A stretch of DNA of 16,825 nt from Nitrospira sp. UBA5699 (GCA_002420105.1 DIHJ01000115.1:1-16825); one strand, 5' to 3'; positions 1 through 8,132 are shown, numbered from the stretch's first letter. Notes: a model not told the origin generated them from the sequence alone. Program-made: numbers and translations.

Positions 1-1362
1 GCGATCTGCATCGAAGACAACGTGTATCCCAAGCGTTGCAGTTTCTACGCGGGCGTCCGCCGCGAACTGATTCCGATCGAGGAGCATTGCGGCAAGATCA
101 AGGCCGCGAAGGCGGCCCAAACGGTGCCGGACTTCATGGTCATCGCCCGCACCGAAGCGCTGATCGCCGGCTGGGGACAGGAAGAGGCGCTGAAACGCGC
201 GGAAGCCTACGCCGAGGCCGGGGCCGACGCGGTGCTCATCCATTCGAAGTCCAAAAAATTCGACGAACTCAAAACCGTCTACAAACTCTGGTCCGGCCGC
301 GTGCCGCTGGTGGTCGTTCCGACGATTTTCGACCAGACCACCGCCGCGGAAATGGAAGAGGCCGGCGCCAAGATCATCATTTACGCCAATCAGCCGGTCC
401 GCGCGGCGATCCGCGCCATGCGGGACACGCTGGACCTCATCAAGCAGGATACGAGGCCGGGCGCCGCGAACGACCGCATCGTGACGCTGCCGGAAGTCTA
501 CGACATCGTCGGCGTCCCGCAGATGGAGCAGGACGAGAAGGCCTTTCTGCCGGTCGGCGGAGAGAAGATCACGGCCATCATCGCGGCGGCGGGCTTCGAG
601 AAGCAGTTGCTGCCGTTGATCGAGGACAAGCCCAAATGCCTCCTCGACATCAAGGGCAAGACGATTCTGGAGCGCCAGGTCGGCGCGCTCAACGAGTGCA
701 ATATCAAGGAAATCGCGCTCGTCCGCGGGTATAAGAAGGAAGCCATCGCGCTCCCCAACATCCGCTATTACGACAACGACCGCTACGACGACACCGGCGA
801 GCTGTTCTCGATCTTCTGCGCGGAACGCGAAATGAAGGGCCGGACGATCGTGTTGTACGGCGACATCATTTTCGACGACACGATTCTGGAAAAACTCCTG
901 AAAAGTCCCGCCGACATCACCCTGGTCGTCGATCTCGCCTGGCAGGATCAGCAACAGCGGGGAGCGCAGCCGGCGCACATCAATCCCGACCTGGTCACCC
1001 TGGCCGATCCCCCGGGGAGGAGCTACCTCTCGCGCTTCATCATGCCGGAGGGCAACCACCAGATTCTCAAGATCGGCCAGCATCTGCCCCACGACCAGGC
1101 GCACGGAGAATTCATCGGCATGGCCATGTTCTCCGAAAGGGGCACGCAGGCCCTTCGCGATTGTTACCGCGCCTCGCAGGCGCGGTATGCATCGACCGGC
1201 TTTCACGAAGCCGGCAGCTTCACCAAAGCTTCGTTCACCGACCTCGTTCAGGAACTCATCGACCGTGGACAGCGCGTCGAGGCCGTCCCAATCTTCAAAG
1301 GCTGGATGGAAGTCGACTCCTTCGAGGAGTACCAGAAGGCCTGGGCCAAGATCCGGCAGTAA
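1..1362 (+). CDS. PEP mutase-like / nucleotidyltransferase fusion protein (5' end outside window)
   Basis: The frame is open from base 1, so the gene begins upstream; the GTG at 22 lies inside the active-site lid and is not the start. Of the 453 visible residues, about 1-165 are the C-terminal part of an isocitrate lyase/PEP mutase barrel, with ARTEALIAGWG, AGADAVLIHSKS and IYANQPVRAA. From about residue 191 there is a GT-A nucleotidyltransferase domain: AIIAAAG, PKCLLDI, the metal-binding Asp of LYGDIIFDD (D288) and a closing WMEVDSFEEY (D439). PEP mutase makes phosphonopyruvate, the first C-P bond compound, and the second domain would activate a phosphonate or similar product with CTP; both roles are known for the families and only inferred here. 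Two signatures deviate: EDNVYPKRCS replaces the PEP mutase pattern EDKxxxxxNS, and GFEKQ replaces the GxGxR nucleotide loop. The next gene, a PilZ protein, is 220 bases away and unrelated. Confidence 0.85.
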   Translation, partial: AICIEDNVYPKRCSFYAGVRRELIPIEEHCGKIKAAKAAQTVPDFMVIARTEALIAGWGQEEALKRAEAYAEAGADAVLIHSKSKKFDELKTVYKLWSGRVPLVVVPTIFDQTTAAEMEEAGAKIIIYANQPVRAAIRAMRDTLDLIKQDTRPGAANDRIVTLPEVYDIVGVPQMEQDEKAFLPVGGEKITAIIAAAGFEKQLLPLIEDKPKCLLDIKGKTILERQVGALNECNIKEIALVRGYKKEAIALPNIRYYDNDRYDDTGELFSIFCAEREMKGRTIVLYGDIIFDDTILEKLLKSPADITLVVDLAWQDQQQRGAQPAHINPDLVTLADPPGRSYLSRFIMPEGNHQILKIGQHLPHDQAHGEFIGMAMFSERGTQALRDCYRASQARYASTGFHEAGSFTKASFTDLVQELIDRGQRVEAVPIFKGWMEVDSFEEYQKAWAKIRQ

Positions 1363-1457
1363 TGGTTCCGTAGCACTACGTAGCCCCCGTCCCGTTTCTG
1401 CCCCTCGACAGACCACCGCTCCGCCCGTCTCCCAGCCTCAATTTACGGCCTGCCTGC

Positions 1458-1481
1458 GGCCCCCCTCTTCTGGTGGGGGCC
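1458..1481 (+). terminator. possible weak hairpin after the PEP mutase-like gene
   Basis: GGCCCCC at 1458-1464 can pair with GGGGGCC at 1475-1481 across a 10-base loop, about 95 bases after the stop codon. No T-run follows, so it is not a standard intrinsic terminator. The rest of 1363-1582 shows nothing I can name beyond the ribosome binding site of the next gene. Confidence 0.2.
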
Positions 1482-1582
1482 CAAACCCCTCTCCTTAGGA
1501 ATAGTCCAATTTTCAGACTGCGGTACTCTCAACTTGTCGCACGAATCCGGTCGAAGCGACGAACCGCGAGAGGAGGGCCGCC

Positions 1583-2002
1583 ATGAAAGCCAGCATTCTT
1601 GACTCCGGGTACAGCTCCAAGAGCGCCCATGCGCCCCTGGACCGGCGCTATGCCGAGCGCGTGCCGATCCACTACCGTGTCGTCTACAACGGCGCGGAAG
1701 GCGCCAGGCTGGTGAAGACCGAGGGGTCGCTGCGGGACTTGTCGAAGACCGGGTGCAAGGTGCTGGGAACGATTCTGCCGGCCGTCGGCGGCAATCTCAC
1801 CATCACCCTGCATCTGGAAGACGGGCAGGCCCCCCTGTGCCTGACGGATGCGACCGTGACCTGGATCAGAGGGAGTGTCTTCGCCGTCCGCTTCCCCAAA
1901 TTGACCGCAGACGAGCGCAAGCGCATCCAGGAGGTGATTTGGAAGAATGTCACCCTGTCGCAGGCCAAGAACCATCGCGCGGCATTCCGCATCGTATCGT
2001 AG
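1583..2002 (+). CDS. PilZ domain protein 1
   Basis: A 139-residue protein that is essentially a single PilZ domain, the common cytoplasmic c-di-GMP receptor. Both ligand motifs are present: RxxxR as R22-YAE-R26 and the [D/N]xSxxG motif as D52-LSKT-G57. The beta-barrel region runs to about residue 110 (VTWIRGSVFAVRF) and is followed by a helical tail (ERKRIQEVIWKNV). There is no enzyme or membrane segment, so it would act by binding a partner when c-di-GMP rises; the partner is unknown. The start is fixed by AGGAGG at 1571-1576, six bases before the ATG. It is the most divergent of three tandem PilZ genes. A small c-di-GMP-responsive adaptor is the best description. Confidence 0.88.
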   Translation: MKASILDSGYSSKSAHAPLDRRYAERVPIHYRVVYNGAEGARLVKTEGSLRDLSKTGCKVLGTILPAVGGNLTITLHLEDGQAPLCLTDATVTWIRGSVFAVRFPKLTADERKRIQEVIWKNVTLSQAKNHRAAFRIVS

Positions 2003-2048
2003 GAACGACGAAGGGCCCCATCCCGATCACCGGACGGAAGGAGACGTA

Positions 2049-2450
2049 ATGAGATATCAGACCCTCGAGCCGCCTCGTCGAAACACGGAGGAGTCATCCC
2101 GGTCGAACCAGCGCCGCACCGAGCGGGTTCCGGCGCAGTTCAGTCTGATGTATTCAGGCATGCATGACGGCCAGATGCTGATCGGCAACGGCATCGTCAC
2201 GAATCTTTCCGATTCGGGCATCGGCATCCGCGGGAACCATATCGTCAAAACGGGAATGGAATTGGCGCTGTTCATCGACCTGCCCGGCCTCGAAGAGCCG
2301 GTTTGCATCGCGCAGAGCCGGGTGTCCTGGGTCGCGGGACGCCGCTTCGGCGTCGAAATGATCACGCCCAAACTGGAAACCCGGAATCAGCTGCGGTTCT
2401 ACGTGTGGAATCACCTGTTCCGTCCGACCGCCAGGAGGTCCTGCCCATAA
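2049..2450 (+). CDS. PilZ domain protein 2
   Basis: A 133-residue single-domain PilZ protein, 46 bases downstream of the first. The c-di-GMP motifs are R22-RTE-R26 and N52-LSDS-G57, at the same residue numbers as in PilZ 1. The frame is open further upstream to 1947, but GGAAGGAG at 2036-2043 placed five bases before the ATG at 2049 decides the start, and the longer form would overlap PilZ 1. It resembles PilZ 3 closely across the core (LMYS, SDxGxGIRGN, a Leu-Pro turn, then RVSWVAGRRFGV versus RVAWSAGCRFGV), so these two look like a recent duplication. Probably cotranscribed with its neighbours; the output pathway is not indicated. Confidence 0.87.
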   Translation: MRYQTLEPPRRNTEESSRSNQRRTERVPAQFSLMYSGMHDGQMLIGNGIVTNLSDSGIGIRGNHIVKTGMELALFIDLPGLEEPVCIAQSRVSWVAGRRFGVEMITPKLETRNQLRFYVWNHLFRPTARRSCP

Positions 2451-2469
2451 CGACAGAGGAGGAGAGGCC

Positions 2470-2850
2470 ATGAGACACGCCAGAGTCCGCTCCGTGAAGC
2501 CGCTGCACCAGGTGCAGCCGCCGTGTAACCGCAGGGACGACGCTCGACTCACCGTCGACTTCGGGCTGATGTATTCGGCCCAGGATGCCCGGGGAGAGCT
2601 GATCATGGGCGACGGCACCGTCGTCGACCTGTCGGACAGGGGCCTGGGCATCCGGGGGAACGTGCCGGTGAATCGCGGCCTGGAAATGACCCTGTTTCTC
2701 TATCTGCCGGACGGACGGGACCCCCTGTTCGTCATGGAGGCCCGCGTTGCCTGGTCGGCCGGCTGCCGGTTCGGCGTGACTATTCTCAAGATGAACGTGC
2801 GGGAACGGAACCGGCTCCGGCATTTCCTGGTCTCGCACCTGCAGACGTAG
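2470..2850 (+). CDS. PilZ domain protein 3
   Basis: A 126-residue single-domain PilZ protein starting 19 bases after PilZ 2. The ligand motifs are R22-DDA-R26 and D53-LSDR-G58, both intact. AGGAGG at 2457-2462 lies seven bases before the ATG. The body has the PilZ barrel (LIMGDGTVVDLSDRGLGIRG, then VAWSAGCRFGV) and a basic C-terminal helix (ERNRLRHFLVSHL). It is the closer paralogue of PilZ 2. Three c-di-GMP receptors in one cluster without a GGDEF or EAL gene in the window suggests divergent outputs or different ligand affinities; that is inference. Confidence 0.87.
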   Translation: MRHARVRSVKPLHQVQPPCNRRDDARLTVDFGLMYSAQDARGELIMGDGTVVDLSDRGLGIRGNVPVNRGLEMTLFLYLPDGRDPLFVMEARVAWSAGCRFGVTILKMNVRERNRLRHFLVSHLQT

Positions 2851-3010
2851 CGGTCCGCGCACAGGGCTCGTGACGGCCGGACGGCCCTTCGCCTCATTTC
2901 CTCCCGCAATCGACCGCGCCGTTTTCTTTTCTCCGGCCTCGGCTTTTCCCGTTGATTCAGGAACACGGCCCTTTATTGTTTGTTCCCGCAAGTTCGTGAT
3001 AGTCTCTCCG

Positions 3011-3026
3011 GTGAGTAACTACTCAC
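3011..3026. promoter_or_regulatory. candidate TetR operator, perfect 7+2+7 inverted repeat
   Basis: GTGAGTA (3011-3017), AC, TACTCAC (3020-3026) is an exact palindrome of two 7-base arms, ending 11 bases before the ATG at 3038 of the TetR gene. TetR repressors normally bind such short inverted repeats and repress themselves and the adjacent pump. A possible weak promoter, TTGTTT (2977-2982) with GATAGT (2998-3003), lies just upstream, so the operator would cover the transcription start. The promoter hexamers are guesses; the palindrome is plain. Confidence 0.65.
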
Positions 3027-3037
3027 TTACCAAAGAC

Positions 3038-3694
3038 ATGCCTATGAGCTCCGGCACAAGGAAGAGACGCAGGCGTCCCACCAGCCAGGAACGGCAGGCC
3101 GGCCTGATCGCCGCCGCCGCCTCGCTGTTTGCGGCCAAGGGATTCAACGGCACCACCACCAAAGAGATCGCCAGGGCCGCCGGAGTGAGCGAAGCGCTGG
3201 TCTTCAAACACTTCCCGACCAAACGCGCGCTCTATGCCGCGATCCTGGCCGAGAAGGTCACCGTCGACGAGCTGCTGGAGGCCGTGGGAGAATCGGCGAA
3301 GAAACGGGACGACCGGCGGGTCTTTACCTTGATCGCCGGGTTCAGGATCCGGCCCGGAGTCGATTCGACGCTCCTGCGCCTCCTCCTCTTCAGCGCGCTC
3401 GAAGGCCATGAACTCTCCGACATGTTCTTCGGCAAACACCACCGGGTGCTCTACGACCACCTGGCCGCGTACATCGAACTGAGGATCGCCGAGAGAGCGT
3501 TTCGCGATGTCGATCCCCTGCTCGCCGCCCGCGCCTTCATCGGAATGGTCGTCCACCATCGCCTGCTCCACGAGATTTTCGGGGTTCCCATGCATCGTCC
3601 CCATGACGAAACGGTCACGACCTACGTCGATCTCTTCCTCACCGGACTCGTCCGGCTGCCGGCCGGTCCGGCCGCGCGGAGGCATGCGCGATGA
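3038..3694 (+). CDS. TetR family transcriptional repressor of the RND efflux operon
   Basis: A 218-residue TetR protein. After a basic leader (GTRKRRRRPTSQERQ), the N-terminal DNA-binding domain has the textbook pattern LFAAKGFNGTTTKEIARAAG then VSEALVFKHFPTKRAL, with the helix-turn-helix at about residues 39-59. The rest, about 80-218, is the variable ligand and dimer domain, and the inducer cannot be predicted. The open frame extends upstream to 2870, but that extension has no family similarity and would run through the operator; I choose ATG 3038, with ATG 3044 as an alternative. Neither has a good Shine-Dalgarno site. The stop overlaps the adaptor gene start (ATGA, 3691-3694), so regulator and pump are one transcription unit, probably autorepressed through the inverted repeat at 3011-3026. 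Confidence 0.9.
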   Translation: MPMSSGTRKRRRRPTSQERQAGLIAAAASLFAAKGFNGTTTKEIARAAGVSEALVFKHFPTKRALYAAILAEKVTVDELLEAVGESAKKRDDRRVFTLIAGFRIRPGVDSTLLRLLLFSALEGHELSDMFFGKHHRVLYDHLAAYIELRIAERAFRDVDPLLAARAFIGMVVHHRLLHEIFGVPMHRPHDETVTTYVDLFLTGLVRLPAGPAARRHAR

Positions 3695-4878
3695 ATCCCG
3701 TCCGGCGCCACCCGATCGTCACGCTCGGCGTCATCATCTTTTTCGCCGTGACGGCGCTGGTCGTGTTCCGCCTGAGCAGCGGTGCGAAGGTGGACCCCAA
3801 AAAATCCCGCGTCATCACGGTGGGAACGGTCACGCCCGTGAAACGGGATCTGGACATCAGGCTCAGCTACACGGCCGATATCACGCCCAACCAGCTGGTC
3901 AATATCTTCTCCCGCGTCGACGGCTACATCGCCAAGCTGTATGTCGACAAAGGCGATTTCGTGAAGGCCAACCAGCTGCTCGTGGAAATCGACCATCAGG
4001 ATTATCTTCACGCCGTCAACCAGGCCAAGGCCAACCTGGCGGCGGCCCGCGCCAAGGTCACCCAGCAGGACGCCTCCGTCCGCAACGCGAAGCTGACGCT
4101 GGAACGGATGCGGGCCTTGATCAAGGATCAATTCGTCTCCCAACAGGACCTGGACAACGCGCAGGTCAACGCCGACGCGGCCTTCGCCGCGCTGGAATCT
4201 CTCCGGGCGCAGGTCAAGCAGATGGAAGTCGCCCTGGCGCAGGCCGAAACCAATCTGGCCTACTCCTATATCCGCGCGCCGTTCTCGGGATATGTGGCCG
4301 AGCGCAACCTCGATCTCGGCGCATACGTCACGGGAACCGCCACGAGCACGTCCACGACCACCCGCGGCATCCTGAGCCTCCATGAAATCGAAACCGTCCG
4401 GACGCTCATCGAAGTCGTCGAGAAGGACGTGCCGCTGGTCCAGATCGGGCAAAAGGCCGAGGTGCGCGCCGAGGCCTATCCCGAGCGTGTCTTCGAGGGC
4501 ACCGTCACCCGCATCGTCCAGGCCTTGAACCGCGCCACCCGCACCATGACGGTCGAGGTGGATCTGCCCAACAGGGATCACCTGCTGAAGGGCGGGATGT
4601 TCGCGCGCGTCGAGGTCTTGGTCGGCAAACACCCGAACGCGTTGCAAATTCCGATCGACGCGGTGAGCCGACTGGAGGACGCCCAGTTCGTCTATATCGT
4701 CCGCGACGGAAAGGCCGAACGGGTCCCGGTCGAGATCGGTGTGCGCGATGAGAACCGCGTCGAGATCACCAAAGGGTTGGACGGCTCCGAGCAGGTGATC
4801 GTATCCGGCAAGGATCTCGTCCATGACGGCACGCCGGTCCAGACGCAACCTCTCGAACCGGCGAAGCGCGAAGGGTAA
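3691..4878 (+). CDS. RND efflux periplasmic adaptor subunit (HlyD/membrane fusion family)
   Basis: A 395-residue adaptor that links an inner-membrane RND pump to an outer-membrane channel. Residues 6-28 form an uncleaved or signal-anchor hydrophobic segment (IVTLGVIIFFAVTALVVF); there is no lipobox Cys. The split biotinyl-lipoyl domain is seen at about 75-101 (VDGYIAKLYVDKGDFVKANQ) and 194-213 (RAPFSGYVAERNLDLGAYV), separated by an alpha-helical hairpin (about 104-190, rich in Ala, Gln and Lys). A beta-barrel follows (VRAEAYPERVFEGTVTRI) and then the membrane-proximal domain. Translation is coupled to the repressor gene by a four-base overlap. The substrate is unknown; the partner pump keeps proton-pathway Asp residues of the drug-type subfamily rather than the metal-type pattern. 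Confidence 0.92.
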   Translation: MNPVRRHPIVTLGVIIFFAVTALVVFRLSSGAKVDPKKSRVITVGTVTPVKRDLDIRLSYTADITPNQLVNIFSRVDGYIAKLYVDKGDFVKANQLLVEIDHQDYLHAVNQAKANLAAARAKVTQQDASVRNAKLTLERMRALIKDQFVSQQDLDNAQVNADAAFAALESLRAQVKQMEVALAQAETNLAYSYIRAPFSGYVAERNLDLGAYVTGTATSTSTTTRGILSLHEIETVRTLIEVVEKDVPLVQIGQKAEVRAEAYPERVFEGTVTRIVQALNRATRTMTVEVDLPNRDHLLKGGMFARVEVLVGKHPNALQIPIDAVSRLEDAQFVYIVRDGKAERVPVEIGVRDENRVEITKGLDGSEQVIVSGKDLVHDGTPVQTQPLEPAKREG

Positions 4879-4913
4879 CCAGTGAGGAGCCGGACGCGTA
4901 CCCCTGGTAACCC
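4873..4913 (+). other. imperfect hairpin between adaptor and pump genes
   Basis: GGGTAACCAG (4873-4882) pairs with CTGGTAACCC (4904-4913) except for one central A-A mismatch, with a 21-base loop. The adaptor stop codon (4876-4878) is inside the left arm. The loop contains AGGAG (4885-4889), with no ATG, GTG or TTG at usable distance. It could stabilise the adaptor message or tune adaptor to pump ratio; this is inference. Confidence 0.3.
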
Positions 4914-4940
4914 CGTACCTTTCACCCCCTACCTATCTTT

Positions 4941-7900
4941 ATGTGGCTGACCCTGCTCGCATTGCGCAACCGCATCGGCATTCTGATGCTGTCGCTCGCC
5001 ATGGTCGTGCTTGGCGCGACCTCCCTGGAGCGCCTGCCGGTCGACCTGTTTCCGAACATCCAGGTGCCGGTGGCCTTCGTCGGCGTCATCTACAAAGGGG
5101 CTCCGCCGCTCGATATCGAACAGAGCGTGGTCTACCCGATCGAGAAGGCCGTCAGCTCCGCGTCGAACGTCGAGCACGTCGAATCGTTCGCGAAGCAGGG
5201 CATCGGCGCCGTGCAGGTCTGGTTCAACTGGGGCGCGGACATCAACGTCGGCCAGATGGAGGTAATGCAGCGGATCACGCAGATCCTCAACAGCCTGCCC
5301 CCCGGCATTCTCCAGCCCTTTATCGTGAAGTTCGACGTCTCGAACATCCCCGTGTCCTTCGTCACCGTCTCCAGCGAGGATCTCGACGAACGCGCCCTGT
5401 ATGACCTCGCCTTCAACACGATCGCACCGCAGATCGAGCAGATCGCCAACGTCGCCGCCGCCACGGTGGAAGGGGGAAAGATCCGCCAGATCAACATCAA
5501 CCTGGACCCGGCGCTCCTGAACGCCCGCGGCTTGTCGATCCTCGACGTGGTCAAGGCGGTCAAAGCGGCGAACCTGATCCTCCCCTCCGGCGACATCAAA
5601 GCCGGCAATCTCGACTACAACGTGTTCACGAACAATCAGTTCCGGACCGTCGACCCGATCCAGGACGTGATCGTGAAGGTCAACCCCCAGGGGAATCCCG
5701 TGCGCGTCAAGGATCTGGGCACCGTCAGCGACTCTTCGGACATTCAGACCAACGTCGTCCGGACGGACGGGAAGCGCGCGGTCTACCTCCGGGTCAACAA
5801 ACAGCCGACCGCCAACACCGTCGAAGTGGTGGACGCGCTGCGCGCGGCCCTGCCGAAGATGATCGGCATTCCTCCCAGCGTGAAGCTCGGCATCTCGTTC
5901 GACCAGTCCGTCTACATCCGGCAATCCATCAACAACCTGATCGAACAGGCGCTGCACGGCTCGATCCTCGCCGCCGCGGTCATCCTGATTTTTCTCCGCA
6001 ATCTCACGAGCACGCTGATCATTTCGGTCGCCATCCCGTTGTCGATCATGGTGACCTTCATCGTGCTCTACTTTACGGGTCAGACGTTGAACGTGTTCAC
6101 GCTGGGGGGCCTGGCTCTCGGCATCGGCCGGCTGGTCGACGATTCGATCGTCGAGCTCGAGAACATCCAGCGCCACCTCAATACCAACCCGCGGCGGTGG
6201 GAGGCCATCCTCGAAGCGGCCCGTGAAGTCGCCATGCCGATTTTCGCCTCGACCGTCACCACCGTCGTCGTCTTCCTGCCGATCTTCTTCGTGGTCGGCA
6301 TCGCGCGGCTGCTGCTGATCCCGCTCACCGTAACCATCGCGATCGCGCTCTTCACCTCCTTCTTCGTGTCGCGCACGGTCACGCCAGCGCTCTGCTACAA
6401 GTTTCTCAAACCGGAACGAGAAGCGCACCGCGCGATGCCGGGCTGGTTCGTGCGGCTGATGGACTGGAGCCGCGCCCGGTATGAGTCGCTGGACCGCGGC
6501 TTCGAGGATTCCCTGCGCTGGGTGCTCACCCACCGCAGGCTGTTCATCGCCGGCGTGTTGCTCATATTCGGCGCCTCGCTCGCGCTGATTCCGAAGATCG
6601 GCACCGAATTTCTACCGGTCTCCGACGAGAGCCAGTTCCGCATCGTCCTGCGCGCCCCGGTCGGCCAGCGCGTGGAGAAAACCGAACAGCAGGTGGCCGC
6701 GGTCGAACGGATTCTCCGCGAGCAGATTCCAGCTCACGAACTGGAGACGATCGTGTCGAGCACCGGCATCCTGGCTCAGGGGCGCTCCTCCCTCTTCAAC
6801 CCGAACACGGGGCCGCATACCTCCGTCATCTCGGTCTACCTCGCGCCCCCCGACAAGCGCACCCGCAGCCAGGTGCAGATCATGAACGAGGTGCGCCCCC
6901 AGATCGTGAAGCTCTTCCCCGGGGTCGCGATGTTCTTCGATCCGGGGGGGCTCGTCAAACGCGTGACCAGCTTCGGGTCGCAGAAGGCGGTCGACGTGGA
7001 GATCTACGGGTACGATTTTGAAAAGGCCCGCGGGGTCATCCGGCAGGTGGAAGGCCTGATGCACCGGATCGAAGGCCTGGCCGACATCGAAGTCAGCCGC
7101 GAGGAGAACTATCCGGAAGTGAACGTGGTCGTGGACCGCGAGAAGGCCGCGCTGCTCGGCATCAGCGAAACGGATGTCGCCAACGCCGTGCTGTTTTCGT
7201 TGAACGGCAACGGCCAGACCGATCCGATCATCTTCACCGATCCTCAGAACGGCAACGAGTACTACATCAGCGCCTGGCTCGCGGAAGAGTACCGCAAGGA
7301 CCTGACCGACATCGAAAACATCATTCTGACCTCCCGGACCGGGGAGCCCGTGCTGCTGAAGAACGTGGCGTCGCTGAAGTTGAATGCGGGCCCGGTCAAG
7401 ATCGACCGCAAGTACTTCCAGCGGGTCATTCACATCACGGCCAACCCGGTGAACCGGGACCTCGGCGCGATCGCCGAAGACCTGGAGACGGGCTTCGCGC
7501 AGCTCCAGTTGCCGACCGGCTTCAGCATCCGGCTGGCCGGCCAGATCCAGCAGCAGCGCGAAACGTTCACCGGCCTGCTGTTCGCGACGGTGCTGGCCCT
7601 CGTGCTCGTCTACATGGTGATGGCCGCGCAGTTCAAGTCGCTGGTGGATCCGTTCATCATCATGTTTTCCGTCCCGATGGGGTTCCCCGGCGTGATTCTG
7701 ATCCTGTTCCTGACCAACACGACGTTGTCGACCACCTCGATGATGGGCATCATCATGATGCTCGGAATCGTCGTGTCGAACGGCGTCCTGCTGGTCGACT
7801 ACACCAACGTCCTGCGGCGGAAAGGGCGCGCGCTGCACGAGGCCGTCGTGACGGCGGCCCGCACGAGGCTCCGCCCCATTCTCATGACCTCCCTCGCGAC

Positions 7901-8132
7901 CGTCTTCGGCCTGCTCCCCATGGCCATCGGCTGGGGCACCGGCGGCGAAACCAACGCGCCGCTGGCGCGCGCGGTCGTCGGAGGCCTCAGCGTCTCGACG
8001 CTGCTCACGTTGTTTCTCGTCCCGACGATGTATCTGATTCTGGAAGAGCGCTTCCCGCGCCCGGTCACCGACGAGTTCCGCGAGCCCGATCAGCCGCCCG
8101 GAGAGGTCCCCCTCGCTCCGGCCCCCCGCTAG
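4941..8132 (+). CDS. RND multidrug efflux pump, inner-membrane permease (HAE/AcrB-type)
   Basis: A 1063-residue proton-driven exporter, the normal length for AcrB-type pumps. It starts with the first membrane helix (LLALRNRIGILMLSLAMVVL), followed by a large periplasmic porter loop, a block of membrane helices, a second periplasmic loop from about residue 560, and a C-terminal helix block (VLALVLVYMVMAAQFKS, then MMGIIMMLGIVVSNGVLLVD). The adjacent Asp pair of helix 4 is D400-D401 in RLVDDSIVELEN, which marks the hydrophobe/drug class rather than the metal (HME) class. The ATG at 4941 is the first possible start after an in-frame stop at 4908 and has no recognisable Shine-Dalgarno site. It lies 62 bases after the adaptor gene and belongs to the same operon. 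No outer-membrane factor gene follows, so a TolC-like channel must come from elsewhere. Confidence 0.95.
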   Translation: MWLTLLALRNRIGILMLSLAMVVLGATSLERLPVDLFPNIQVPVAFVGVIYKGAPPLDIEQSVVYPIEKAVSSASNVEHVESFAKQGIGAVQVWFNWGADINVGQMEVMQRITQILNSLPPGILQPFIVKFDVSNIPVSFVTVSSEDLDERALYDLAFNTIAPQIEQIANVAAATVEGGKIRQININLDPALLNARGLSILDVVKAVKAANLILPSGDIKAGNLDYNVFTNNQFRTVDPIQDVIVKVNPQGNPVRVKDLGTVSDSSDIQTNVVRTDGKRAVYLRVNKQPTANTVEVVDALRAALPKMIGIPPSVKLGISFDQSVYIRQSINNLIEQALHGSILAAAVILIFLRNLTSTLIISVAIPLSIMVTFIVLYFTGQTLNVFTLGGLALGIGRLVDDSIVELENIQRHLNTNPRRWEAILEAAREVAMPIFASTVTTVVVFLPIFFVVGIARLLLIPLTVTIAIALFTSFFVSRTVTPALCYKFLKPEREAHRAMPGWFVRLMDWSRARYESLDRGFEDSLRWVLTHRRLFIAGVLLIFGASLALIPKIGTEFLPVSDESQFRIVLRAPVGQRVEKTEQQVAAVERILREQIPAHELETIVSSTGILAQGRSSLFNPNTGPHTSVISVYLAPPDKRTRSQVQIMNEVRPQIVKLFPGVAMFFDPGGLVKRVTSFGSQKAVDVEIYGYDFEKARGVIRQVEGLMHRIEGLADIEVSREENYPEVNVVVDREKAALLGISETDVANAVLFSLNGNGQTDPIIFTDPQNGNEYYISAWLAEEYRKDLTDIENIILTSRTGEPVLLKNVASLKLNAGPVKIDRKYFQRVIHITANPVNRDLGAIAEDLETGFAQLQLPTGFSIRLAGQIQQQRETFTGLLFATVLALVLVYMVMAAQFKSLVDPFIIMFSVPMGFPGVILILFLTNTTLSTTSMMGIIMMLGIVVSNGVLLVDYTNVLRRKGRALHEAVVTAARTRLRPILMTSLATVFGLLPMAIGWGTGGETNAPLARAVVGGLSVSTLLTLFLVPTMYLILEERFPRPVTDEFREPDQPPGEVPLAPAPR

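Noticed and set aside
2870..3037. Upstream extension of the TetR frame
   Set aside because: The extension has no TetR similarity and would run through the operator palindrome.
3622..4848. A 408-residue minus-strand frame opposite the adaptor gene
   Set aside because: The adaptor has complete lipoyl, hairpin and barrel signatures; the antisense product is compositionally biased.
4929..6533. A 534-residue open frame on the minus strand inside the RND gene
   Set aside because: Antisense frame of a clear pump gene; Asp/Arg/His-rich composition without any domain, as expected from high GC.
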